From: Prunus persica
Taxonomy: Eukaryota > Streptophyta > Magnoliopsida > Rosales > Rosaceae
Assembly (NCBI RefSeq): GCF_000346465.2
Contig: NC_034015.1
Span: forward strand, 374,506-438,505
Direction of reading: 5' to 3'
Length of the DNA stretch: 64,000 nt
Shown: positions 35,690 through 45,636 of the stretch, one piece after another
Layout of the letters: each line of letters starts with the position of its first letter
How positions within the stretch are numbered: position 1 is the first letter of the stretch
The notes under the pieces: model-generated
What the model saw: the letters and a program-made list of their open reading frames with translations, nothing else
What the model was told of the DNA's origin: nothing
Databases searched by the model: none
Translations under genes and position numbers: made by a program

Positions 35690-35823
35690 CATTTTGGCCC
35701 GGCCTAGCCCGATGGGCTTTCTCAAGCCTGACCCATGAGTTAGGCTTGGGCTTTGAATTTTCTAAAAAAACCCAGCTCAGCTCGGGTTGTTATTTTCTCT
35801 CTCATCTTTGAAGCCCGGGCCGA
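35690..35823. mobile_element. hAT-like terminal fragment, inverted relative to 36545 element
   Basis: 'gcccattttggcccggcct' ... 'tctttgaagcccgggccga' matches the reverse complement of 36700-36553 in the neighbouring element (gcccat, aagcct.accc, ttgggctttgaatttt, attttctctc). It ends about 60 bases before the duplicated SINE-gene fragment. Confidence 0.55.
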
Positions 35824-35879
35824 CTAAATGGTTGGAAAAGAAAAACTGAGAACATGGTAGAACTAAGCTTTGAGTCATA

Positions 35880-36298
35880 GCATCTTTCTTCAACACTCCG
35901 AGGAGGCTTGTTCACTATCTTCAGAATCCAAGTAATGTCTATTCTAAGTCCTCTGAGAAACGAGCTAGAAGATTTAGAAGTTTATCCTTGAGCGAATTTG
36001 ATTGGAGCCTAAATGCCAGATACGACCAAGAAGGCTATTCACTTGGTGTGAACTATGACTGCAGAGAGAATGGAAGCTTCTATGCTGGTGATGAGCAGTT
36101 TCAAGCTGGCCCTGAATCGGTATCATCAACAGATGGTATTCCGGTGGATGCTAATTTGCAGGTGTCTCACGAGGTGGTTCCAGAAAATGAAACAGAAATT
36201 CAAATGTCTGGCATAAAAAGGGGGCAGTAGCTATGCCACTACTTTGGATTAATGATCAAAGTGAAAGGCATGAAGGTTATTATGTTGTTCCAACTTAA
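35880..36298 (+). pseudogene. SINE1/2-type gene fragment (duplicated 3' exon)
   Basis: It copies the second exon of the 20488-23014 gene from about residue 460 on, at roughly 93-95% identity, including 'SEFDWSLNARYDQEGYS' and 'SVSSTDGIPVDANLQ'. There is no first exon, no start codon context and no armadillo region. About 56 bases that encode the basic anchor and most of the membrane segment are replaced by a few G residues (near 36220). The frame then ends at GIKRGQ; the tail (…YYVVPT) survives only out of frame. It cannot make a KASH protein. Confidence 0.85.
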
Positions 36299-36544
36299 TG
36301 TGCTCATTCTCTTCTTCCAACGTTGTTACTCATTTTGATGTATCAAATTCTTTTGATGAAGTAGGCAATGGTAGACAAGAGAATCTCTCTGTATCTTCTG
36401 TAACACTAAAATTTTACCATCACAACTAGACGTGGATGTTCAATGTACTGAAGAGAATCAAAAGAATTTGTGTTCTTGAGGAAATATTTATCGTTTACTG
36501 CTTTTGATATTGATATTTTAAAGACAAATCACATACCTTGGTAT
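36299..36544 (+). repeat. duplicated 3' flank of the SINE gene
   Basis: Close copy of 23017-23272, carrying one rather than 3-4 'gaatcaaaa' units. It is interrupted after 'cttggtat' by the hAT-like insertion. Confidence 0.8.
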
Positions 36545-37235
36545 AGGCCTCGTCAATAGGCCGGCTTGGGCTTTAAAGAGGAGAGAAAATAATGGGTAGG
36601 GGGGCTGAATTATTTTGAAAAAATTCAAAGTCCAAGCCCGGCCTAAGGGTTAGGCTTGAAAATGCTCATCGGGCCGGGTCGGGCTGAAATGGGCATACTT
36701 TATTTTGTATTTTTTTTAATATTGATTTTTTTTTGTCAATTCTTTATTTTTTTTATGTTTTGTTATGTTTCTACGTTTCCTTTTTTTATTTTATTTTATT
36801 TTTCTCCCATAGTTCTCTATTTACATGTATCTATTTGTTTATGTCTTCATTTTTTTCTTTGTTCATTTCATAAATTCACATTACATAAATTAAAATTTAG
36901 AAAACTACAACAAAAATTCATATGAACTCTTGTGACATTCTCTTCACCGTAAAACTCTAGAAGAGGACATGGAAAAAGTACCTTCCAAGTTGACATAGTT
37001 TGATGTAGCTCCAACATTATTGATATGGCTTAAATTCAGTTGTGGTAAGGTGTTTGATGAAAACTATATTAATATCAAATGGTGTAGCATATAAGCATTA
37101 AGTTATCTATAGCATGGTTTATAAGTTGTTGATTGGGATGAAAGTGGTTGGGGTTCGAAACCCCTTGTGTGTGTCTCCATTTTTTTTTCACTTTTAAACT
37201 AAATTTATATTTATTTAAAATATATGGGCCTTAAT

Positions 37236-37270
<35 letters not shown>

Positions 37271-37424
37271 GCCTATGGGCGGGCCTATGAGCCGGATTGG
37301 GCTTCAAACACCTAACCCCAAGCCTTGCCCACTAAATATTGGGCCAGGCCGGCCCATGGCCCACGACAAGCCGGCCCGGGCTCCCATCAGCCCATGGGCT
37401 CGTGGGCCAAATGATGACCCCTAT
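36545..37424. mobile_element. hAT-like non-autonomous element with 8-base target-site duplication
   Basis: An 880-base insert, 'aggcctcgtcaataggccgg' ... 'ggccaaatgatgacccctat', whose ends are inverted-repeat-like and rich in GGGCC. It is flanked by 'cttggtat' (36537-36544) and 'cttagtat' (37425-37432). The paralogous site at 23273-23280 has a single 'cttggtat', so the empty site is visible in the same window. The interior includes a (TA)n tract (37239-37268) and a short tRNA-like 'ggttcgaaacccc' near 37154. There is no transposase. Confidence 0.8.
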
Positions 37425-37432
37425 CTTAGTAT

Positions 37433-37773
37433 GTACTTTGTGGCATGCAATGTCCTCAGAAGGGTATTTAATATCTTAAAAGGGACCAAAATAATCATTT
37501 GCGAGGTAGTAGATGCAAAAGATAAGTCTTTTAAATATGATGAACTGTTGAAATTGCTCCACTTTTAGTTGTAACTTGTAACCTTATGTGGTATTTTTTT
37601 TTTTTTTTTAGCAACTACCACATGCACATGCTTAGATAGATTGGAACAATTTCGCATCAACATAATCTAGAGCTGCTTTATCTTCTGTACACAATCTCAT
37701 AACATGAAATTTATATTTTTTCTGTTGTTACATCAAGGCTTAGAAGATGAGAGCAGAGTCATGCTATGAAAAC
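37433..37773 (+). repeat. duplicated spacer between SINE and NDH genes
   Basis: Continues the copy of 23281-23555 with small indels, including a T run at 37588-37609 that the original lacks. Confidence 0.75.
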
Positions 37774-37942
37774 TTAAAGATTTAGGTTGTATAAGCGTTG
37801 TCCGCCCCTCCATGATTCATTAGGACCCACGATTACTAGCTTGAGAACCACCGATTGGCCGACGCATATATAAGAATACTTGCCATAGTCTTCATGACTT
37901 GAGCCAGGACTGAACATGTATAGTTCATCAAACCCATCTCTT
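37774..37942 (-). pseudogene. NDH-subunit exon 3 fragment (duplicate)
   Basis: Copies the 3' 169 bases of exon 3 of the PnsB2/NDF5-type gene (original 23556-23724), including the stop codon. The end is altered from YNPNL to YNLNL. It breaks off at 'cccatctctt' and joins directly to sequence matching 29241 onward. Exons 1 and 2 are absent. Confidence 0.85.
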
Positions 37943-39225
37943 ATCATGTGACCAACTTTTAAAATGCATTTTCATCAAAATATAGCTCATTTTAGGTCAT
38001 CTTTTTTTTTTTTTTTTTCATTCAGGGTTTTTCATTTGGATCTCATCAAGGAAAGCAGATAGTCTTGTTGGGCAAAATGCGTGAGATTTATCGAATATTT
38101 TGACAAAATGCGACGAGAGAGACCAAACTGATATGTGCAAAACATTAAGGACCAAAATGATTGATTTGAAAGTTTAAGGACTTAAATGAAGACTTTTGAA
38201 AAGCTTTGGGACCATTCATGATAAAACCCTTTTTCTTTCGGCTAACCTTTTTTTTTTTATAGTGAATTTTAGTTTAGTCCATCGTAATTTATTTTTACAA
38301 AAATTTGAACGTGAAAAAATAAATTCCGTAAAATAATATTTATTTGGATGAACTGCATAAAACCCCTTGAATTTTAGGGGTCATTTCAAATTTATACCCA
38401 AACTTTAAAGACCCTACAAACTCATACATGAACTCATGAAAATTTTACACCTAAGCCCTTCCTTTAGCAAAATGGTTAAGAATTCTATATAGTGTTGGTC
38501 AACCAAATCAAACCATGCCGTGAAGGGCTCACCGAACACTGAATCGGACTTCTCGGTATTGAGTTTTTGAAAGCCAATGCCGAACCAACAACAGGAGAAA
38601 TTGGTGACGCTAGTTAACTGAACAACTAGTTTGGTGGCAACACCAAGATCTATATTGGCTTCGATCAGATCTGGCGGTGGATATGCTGATAGAAGGGAGA
38701 AAGTGGAGAGGAATATAGAAAGATGGATGAGAAAGACAGAGAAGGAGAGAAAAGATAGATAAGAGAATGGAGGCGTGGCCTTAGAAAATGAAGATGGAGG
38801 CGTGGCTTGGGGAGATAAAGATGGAGGTGTGGCATGTAGAGACGAAGATGGAGACGTGAAAATAGAGATAAAAGAAAGTGCGACACATAGATGTGCTAGA
38901 GTTAAAGTCTAACACTTTAATAATATATATATTTTAAAATCACTAACTAGGAATTCATTAAATACATTGATTACACAAATAAAGCACAAGAGAACATGTT
39001 ACTTCAGTGGTTTGGAGACATGCCTTCACTTAAGAGGTTGTGGTTCAATTCCTATTGGCTTAACAATTTTGCAATATTTTGCAATTTTAAGAGGATCAGT
39101 TCGGTTCAAGTTAATGTTCGTTAATTCTCAAACTGCAAGTCGAGCCGAGTTGACCGAATAAAAAATCAGGTTGACTGAATCAGCCGATTTGACTGGTTTA
39201 TGGTTTATAATACCTAACCCTAATA
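37943..39225 (+). repeat. duplicated MITE and MULE-like block
   Basis: Copies 29241-30472 and then 32055-32090. It includes the right half of the MITE (to 38226), the 27-base array (38770-38850) and the SINE-like unit (38995-39060). It lacks the solo LTR found at 30473-32054 in the original. Confidence 0.8.
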
Positions 39226-39990
39226 TTTGTAATTAATAAAATTGACAGAATTAGACATTGGACTTGATTTGTTAACTACTGTTTGAGCAAAATTTCGCAT
39301 GGGGAATATTCGTGGGTTGATTCCTCAATCTTCGATCTTCCTTCTCTCTTCTTCTTGATCCCCGTGAAATAAATAGGAGTAAATAGACCACACTCGGGGG
39401 TTGTTGGCCAAAGGCCCTCTGATACCTAAGTTAGTTCAATTGGATCTTGATAAAGATACAACAATAACTAAAAATGGATGGAGTTTTCTCTCACAGGAAG
39501 AGTCGGGTGGCCTTAGCCATGTGTGTTGGCCCCTAGACATGTGAGGAGAGAGAGTGAGAGGGGCGGGTAGAGAGAGAGAGAGTGAGAAATTTGTGTAGGG
39601 TTTTAGAATGACCTCAAATGTCTTGAGTAGCTATGTATTTATAGTCTCCTTGTGTGCTAGGATTTTGGGAGAATAATTCTTATTTGGTTAGGATTATACT
39701 TCCCCAAAAAGATGACAGAAATTACTCCAAGATATTTGGTGGAGCTTGATTCCTTGATTTAGGGAGATATTCTGATCTTAAATCAAATATAATTCCCCTA
39801 ACTTAATATAATTTAATTAGAGTAATTAGTTTGACCTAAGGAATATTCATTTTCTACGTATCGTCTTCTTATTGGCCGGTAATCAAGTTGCGACTGGACT
39901 CAGGTCGTGTGGCCTTCTCACTATTTTTTATCTCGCATCGCAAGTTAGGGTCTTCCTTCTTGAATTGTGATTTTTGAGCCGTAATTTGAC
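39226..39990 (+). mobile_element. probable LTR/leader of the gypsy-type element downstream
   Basis: Non-coding. It starts with words such as 'tgtttgagcaaaatttcgca' (39278), then a GA-rich stretch (39545-39585), and a TATA-like 'tatgtatttatagtctcc'. It leads directly into the degenerate open frames at 40000-42900. Ends and primer-binding site are not resolved. Confidence 0.35.
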
Positions 39991-42920
39991 TTGTGAATTT
40001 CTTCTCTTTTGTAGCTAGTCAACGGTCATGTCTTCCAACGAGGTTAGCTGGCCACCAAGTTCACAAGAACCTTTGTATCTGTGGGGTGGTTCCAAGGTGC
40101 ATAAGAAGAGATTCATGGCTAATCTGCATCACGTTACGTTTGAAGCTCATTTCTAGAAGTGGCGTGCCACTTATGCTTCTACGATACCTAATGACGTGCA
40201 TGTCAAGCTAGCAACGTCTTCTACTGACGATGAACCTTGTGTGGATTCGAATGATCTAGATGCCAGAATTATCACATTCTGTCCCTTGTACTTCTCCTTG
40301 GGCTTTTACGTTCCCATTGTCGAAGTTCTTCAAGAAGGTGTTTTGTACCATGGAGTGTGCCCCAAGCCAATGTACTATGAATTTCTACCAGGCAATCATA
40401 TGTTTTGAGAATATGAGATGTTTCTTCAAGCTAGATCTAACGTTGAGGGAGTTATTTTATTACTTCGAAGTGAGGCACTACGGGACGTATGCCCAGGTTC
40501 GTGTATGCAAAGCCAAGCTGTTTGACAGTCTCAACCAAGGAGATCACGTATGGCACGCATATGTGTTAGAGATCAGCGGACGATGGAAAGGTTAGGCCAC
40601 CGTTGGTCTACTTGTTCCTCTCACTTACTGCCAAGGTCTAAAATATTGATGGCATCAGAAATATTGGTAGTCTAAAAACATGAAAATTTCAATAAGGTGT
40701 TTGATTCCATCTTAAAAGGAAAGGTCAAAGACTCACATTCTCATGTGAAAATCTAATTTTTACAAAAATAGTTCAAAACGAAACAATATAAATATATATA
40801 TTTTAGCATATTATCACAAAAACGCAAGTAATATGATGGTTAATGCGTTGGAGGAGTGAAATGGCAAGGGTTTGAATCTCCTTTGCCTTTGTGCTTTGTG
40901 TTTTTTTTTTCTATTACATCGATATTTTCGATATTATAGTGATATTTTGACAAAATATTGCTAAAGTGTGAGTGAAATTATCGACATCGATATATTCTGA
41001 TATCATCGTTGATATTATCGATATTTATACCATATGCATATGGATACGCTCCGAAATATCCGTGATCCGAAAAAATGCTAATATCCTCAATATTTTGTAG
41101 ATATTATCGATATTTTAGACTATGCTTATTGCGATGGTATGTCATATTTCTATTGATCCGCTTCGATTTTGTTTGAATTCTTTAATATGTGACTAACTGA
41201 CTTGACTTCTGTCTTCTGCTTGCAGAGAATGATATCAATAAGAAAACCAGATCTCAAACTGGACATGGCTAAGGTCCGCCTAGCCCTGAACATCCCTATG
41301 AGGTTTCACGAATGGCGCTGGCTATTAAGCGAGTATCAGAAGAAAGTTTGTGGTCTTCCCCTGCTAAGGATGTTTTGAGATAGAAGCAGTATGGCCCAGA
41401 TTTGGATGATCTGCCTACTAAATGGGAGGAGCCTTCGATGTAACCCCCTCAAAAAGAAAGGCAGACGCCAAGTTCTCCAAAGATGAAGCTAAAACGTCAC
41501 GGGCAAGAGATGTATCTCCGCTAAGGATCAAGCTGCTGTGATCAAGTCTTCTTCGAAAAGGCCTCGTATGCTGAGAAGGCTCAAGTAGGAGTTACTCATT
41601 CGTTGTCTACCAAGGTCAAGCATCTTGTCAGTGTGGATAGGAAGAAGACTGGCGGTATGCAGAATGTTCGGGATATTTTTCTCAAGTGTCCAACTACCTA
41701 GCCCAAAACTTACAGTCTGTTGGCAAAGAAGTCCGTTAGCGAACTGGTTCTCTTACAGAGAAAGAAAAAGCTGCTAACATTCCTTCTTGAAGTTTGAGTC
41801 TTCTGCATCAGTCAAAGGATGTTAATCAAACTGGGAGAACTGCTCTTTTGTCTAGCCATTGTGATTCATCTACCGAGCCACGAGCAGTGAAACATGGAGC
41901 TGATTCTGCATCGTTGACTCATTTGGAGGTGAGGATGGCGGCAGCTAAGAAGGTCAAGGAGTCATATACTCGGGCGAAGGGTTCTTCGGAAACACGAACA
42001 GCTGGTCCAAAGATTGACAAGTCCAACTCTACATGGGATGCGTGTGTGTCTAATCTTCTCAAGACGAATTTTCTGTCAAGCCCGTCTGCTTGCGTCAAGC
42101 TGGTTGACAATATAAATCAGGCTAGTGATCTTGACACGTTCTCAAGTCTTTCTTTGGATAAGCAAAAGAAAGCGGCTATTACTTTGCTTAAAAAAAGAGT
42201 AATTTTTGCTATTGAGGCCATCCAGAACTCGTTTATTATTGCCTCTTCTTCTGCTCAGCTCAATGAGTTGGAGAAGAAGAATGTTGATCTGACTGGAAGG
42301 CTCTTGGCCTAGCAGATTTATTTGCTTCAAAACGTGTGTTACTTTGCTTCAAAACAAATATGACTGAAATCAAAAAGAGCATGTCTGTACTAAAGAGTTC
42401 CCTTGGTAAACAAGATAGTGAACTCAACTCTTCTACTGCTACTCTGTATAGTCGCAAAGAGGCCTACTTCTGTCTTGAGTGCAAGAAAGCTGACACATCC
42501 TATAGTTATGACAAACTTCTGGCCATGTTTGACACCTACCACAAAGCTGATGAACGATCCAATTCTAAGGCTGTCATCGAAGCATATAACTGGGCTACTT
42601 GGATTGCAATAGTGGGTGGCTCTTTGTCATTTCATTGAAGATAAGGATGTTAAGATGTTCTGTCCTAACATGCCCCTGCGCAAGGTTTGCAGATCAATAC
42701 TATGGATATGGAGGTAGCCGAAGAGCAGGTAGATGAGACTGCAGCTGAGGAGGATGATGTCAAGGAGGGCGCAGCTGATGAGGTGGCAGCAGATCTTGCT
42801 GAGTAGGCAGTTGGAACTGCTAAACAGATGGCTACATCTGATGAGCATGTAGCTGAGCTAGTCGGATCCACGGAGGGTGTAGTTGATACGGCAGAAGCTG
42901 AGGAGGTTGCTGACCAGTAG
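39991..42920 (+). pseudogene. degenerate 'putative gypsy type transposon' protein
   Basis: Frames across 40020-40595 give 'DDEPCVDSNDLDARIITFCP', 'FTFPLSKFFKKVFCTMECAP', 'CFENMRCFFKLDLTLRELFY' and 'SLNQGDHVWHAYVLEISGRW'. This is the domain annotated in plants as putative gypsy-type transposon/transposase (PF04195 type). The coding sense resumes after an insertion- or intron-like block (40620-41225, acceptor 'cttgcag'). A long helical, Lys/Ser-rich region follows (41794-42312), with several frameshifts and stops on to about 42920. It is a multiply broken retroelement-derived reading frame. Nothing suggests a working protein. Confidence 0.65.
40620..41225. repeat. GATATT-rich intervening sequence in the gypsy-type remnant
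   Basis: Separates two collinear coding blocks. It contains many 'gatattatcgatattt' and 'tcgatattttcgatatt' words (40915-41125), a degenerate AT-rich array. At 40845-40895 a 'gggtttgaatctcc' box B-like motif occurs. It could be the intron of the ancestral gene with an inserted repeat. Confidence 0.45.
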
Positions 42921-44237
42921 ATGAGGACTTTTTTATCTTTTCAAGCTTTGCCATCTGCTTTTATGTTTGCAATAATTGGTCTTGTTTGATCGTTTTTCTT
43001 TTGTGAACTTCTTAAGTGACCTGTTGGTGCCTTGGTTGTGCATCTCCCTTATGATGTTTGAATGTTTACCCACTGCTTATTTAAATGGTGCTCTTTTGCG
43101 TCTCCCTTAGGATGCTTCGAATGTGGCATAAGTCTCCCTTATGGCGTTTTGGTAGATGGCCTACGTCTTCCTTAAGACGGAGAGAGAAATGAGATATGGG
43201 CCCTTTTTTAATTTTTTAATTTTATTCTTGAATAAAAGTTAACTAAGATTAATTATGGGATAGGTGTCACCTTTTAAGGGTGATGGTGAGCATACACATT
43301 TGGTTAATGTGACAAGAAAAAAGCTCCTAAGAGAAAAAAGTTAATCACACGTTATCTATTAAATGAATATTAAAAGAGAATATAAGAGGTGATTTTTAAC
43401 ATGGGATCGTTTATCATAATTGATAGTTTTGTCTATTAACAAAAATAAAATAATATTATTTATGAGTAAGGTGGGGTTTGAATTCTTTATATTGCCTTGT
43501 AATCATACCACACATTAGTTCAAATGGAAGTATTTATGTAGGGATCAATATGTTATTTACTTACTATTACTGCCATATGGAAAGAAAAAGAAACAAAAAT
43601 TTGTATAACCCTAACCACATAAAAAATAAAAAACTAAAAAACTATTATTATTATCATTATTTTGTGTGTGTGTGTGGATTTTCATAGAATTTGTAAAATT
43701 GTTGCGTTTTGAGAAGGAAACACATGTTAATATATAATAATCTAGACATTTGACTATGAGATTTTTATGCTGTGGATGTTGATGGCTTGATAATCACTTT
43801 TTAACCTTGGCCTATGGAATATGAAATGCCTAGTTTGTAGAATTTTATTAGTATTATATTCATTATCATTTAGCTTATACTTTATGCCATTGTGTTACCA
43901 TTCAAACCAAATAATTTATTATGAATTTTGGAAAGGAAGAGAATATATTATATCTGTAGTTGGTAAAAAAGAAAAAGAAAAAGAAAAACACCAATAAATT
44001 TTGAATGGAAAAAAAATAAGTAGGTCATGCAAAGCAAGGATTTTGTGTAAACTCACAAGCACATTGTTTTTATGTTGTAATTTGAAAAGGTGAAATTGAG
44101 TCTGATAGACTGTTGAAAACTCATATAATAATAATAATAATAATAATAATTAATTAATATTTATTTGGAAAAGAAAAGGAGATAGATATCCTTTTGGTTA
44201 TTACAAGGCCACATTTGCATGTCCCATTTCTTTCCCA
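42921..44237. other. 3' end of the gypsy-type remnant and intergenic DNA
   Basis: 42990-43190 has repeated 'tctcccttaggatg.tt' words (about 43055-43150), probably the end of the retroelement. 43200-44237 is AT-rich with a (TAA)n tract (44127-44150). No gene is seen. Confidence 0.4.
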
Positions 44238-44310
44238 TATAAAACCACACAAGAAGCCCCTATTTGGGACACCACTTCACACCACACCACCACGTTCAAT
44301 TTACACATAT

Positions 44311-44357
<47 letters not shown>

Positions 44358-45588
44358 GAGGGAAGCCCATTTATATACATATATTTAGGGTATCAGCAAT
44401 CAATACATACACACAACACAAACATAACAAAGAGAACAGAAGAGAGAGAGAGAGAGTGAGTTTCTAGATAGAGAAAGAGAAGACACACACAACACACAAA
44501 ACCAGAACACACCACACCACCATCACCACCAAATGTTATTTTCTTTTATTTTTTGAGACAAAATAAAATGAAATGAAAATTTATTTTATTTTATTTATTA
44601 AAAAAAACATCTAGACAGGCTCAGGGTTACCTATATTTATAGCCTTTGAGCATCCAAGTCTCTCAATACCAAAAAAGACAACAAATAAGAAAAAGAAAAA
44701 TCCTTTTGAGCTTCTGATAAGAGAAATGTGTGTGCCTCTGTCGCTTTGTTTTCACTGAAGAACAAGACGATCTGACGGGAACCGATCGCCTTCTTCATGC
44801 GTCTTTGATTCAGTCTCAGCCTCCGATCCTTGTGCTTTCTCGGTTTTCAGCAACCGATCGGTGAGTAAATTCATATTTTGCTATTTTTCTTCTTCTTTTT
44901 TTTTTTCCAGCTGTTTTGCGCTTGTTCGATGATCGCTTTGTATTCAAAGTTTTCAAATTTTTTAGATAATCGGATTGGTGATTGCTTAGAAATCGATCTG
45001 ATTCGGATTATTTATTTGTATCGTTGATCAAGCCGTTTGATTCTTTCGTTCAATGTGGACGTGTATTTGTTTTTGGTCGTAATCATCGTTGCTTCAATGC
45101 TTAGGTTGGTGAAGGTGCGTGCTTTTGGCCGAAGCTAATGACTGATTAAGAGAAATGAACAAAAGATAGACAGAAATGGAATAGATTCATTTTATATTAT
45201 TGAGCACATTTACTATTTACTTTGTTGCTTGGTTTTTGAAAAATAGATCTCTTAAGCTATGTAGCCCCATAATGGTATCCTTACTTTTTCTCTATAGGTA
45301 GCAATTGAGGCAAGCCTCACAGAATTTATCTTATTGTGTTGTTTTGATTTTCTCTATCTGTCACTGTGGTTTCAGTTTTGTAGTAGTTCTAAATTATTAA
45401 TAGTATGATACTATAAATTTGTATGATTTATCTAGTCCGACTTGTGCCCGTAAGGGGGTTTAAAATTTCTATTTTGCTTGCTCAAAGGGATTTACGTTTA
45501 TGGTATTGTTTCAGTTTTATGCTTGTAACAGTAAATTATGTTTTAATTAATAATTTTAGTGATTTCTTTCCTGATATTTATGTTGCAG
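44238..45588 (+). promoter_or_regulatory. promoter, leader exon and leader intron of the MLK-type kinase gene
   Basis: A TATA-like 'atataaaa' (44238-44245) precedes a (GA)20 tract (44315-44354) and further GA repeats. A likely leader donor 'gatcg|gtgagtaaat' lies at 44861, and an acceptor 'tgttgcag' ends at 45588. These give a leader intron of 728 bases. The exact transcription start is not determinable and could be either side of 44700. Confidence 0.5.
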
Positions 45589-45614
45589 AGTATCTGAAGG
45601 GATTATTGGGTGGA

Positions 45615-45634
45615 ATGTGATTTGCATGGGCTGA
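45615..45634 (+). promoter_or_regulatory. two minimal uORFs immediately before the kinase start
   Basis: In the leader exon (from 45589) an ATG-TGA start-stop pair (45615-45620) is followed by ATG-GGC-TGA (45626-45634). The stop of the second lies two bases before the main ATG at 45637. The first has G at -3; the main start has A at -3. These would load or stall ribosomes just ahead of the coding region. Confidence 0.6.
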
Positions 45635-45636
45635 GG

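Noticed and set aside
35988..36230. A small intact gene related to SINE1/2
   Set aside because: It lacks the armadillo exon, the membrane segment and an in-frame tail, and it lies within a clear duplicate block.
44290..44470. Stop-free frames with long Arg-Glu repeats
   Set aside because: They are simply the (GA)n microsatellite read in frame; they sit in the kinase leader and show no coding character.
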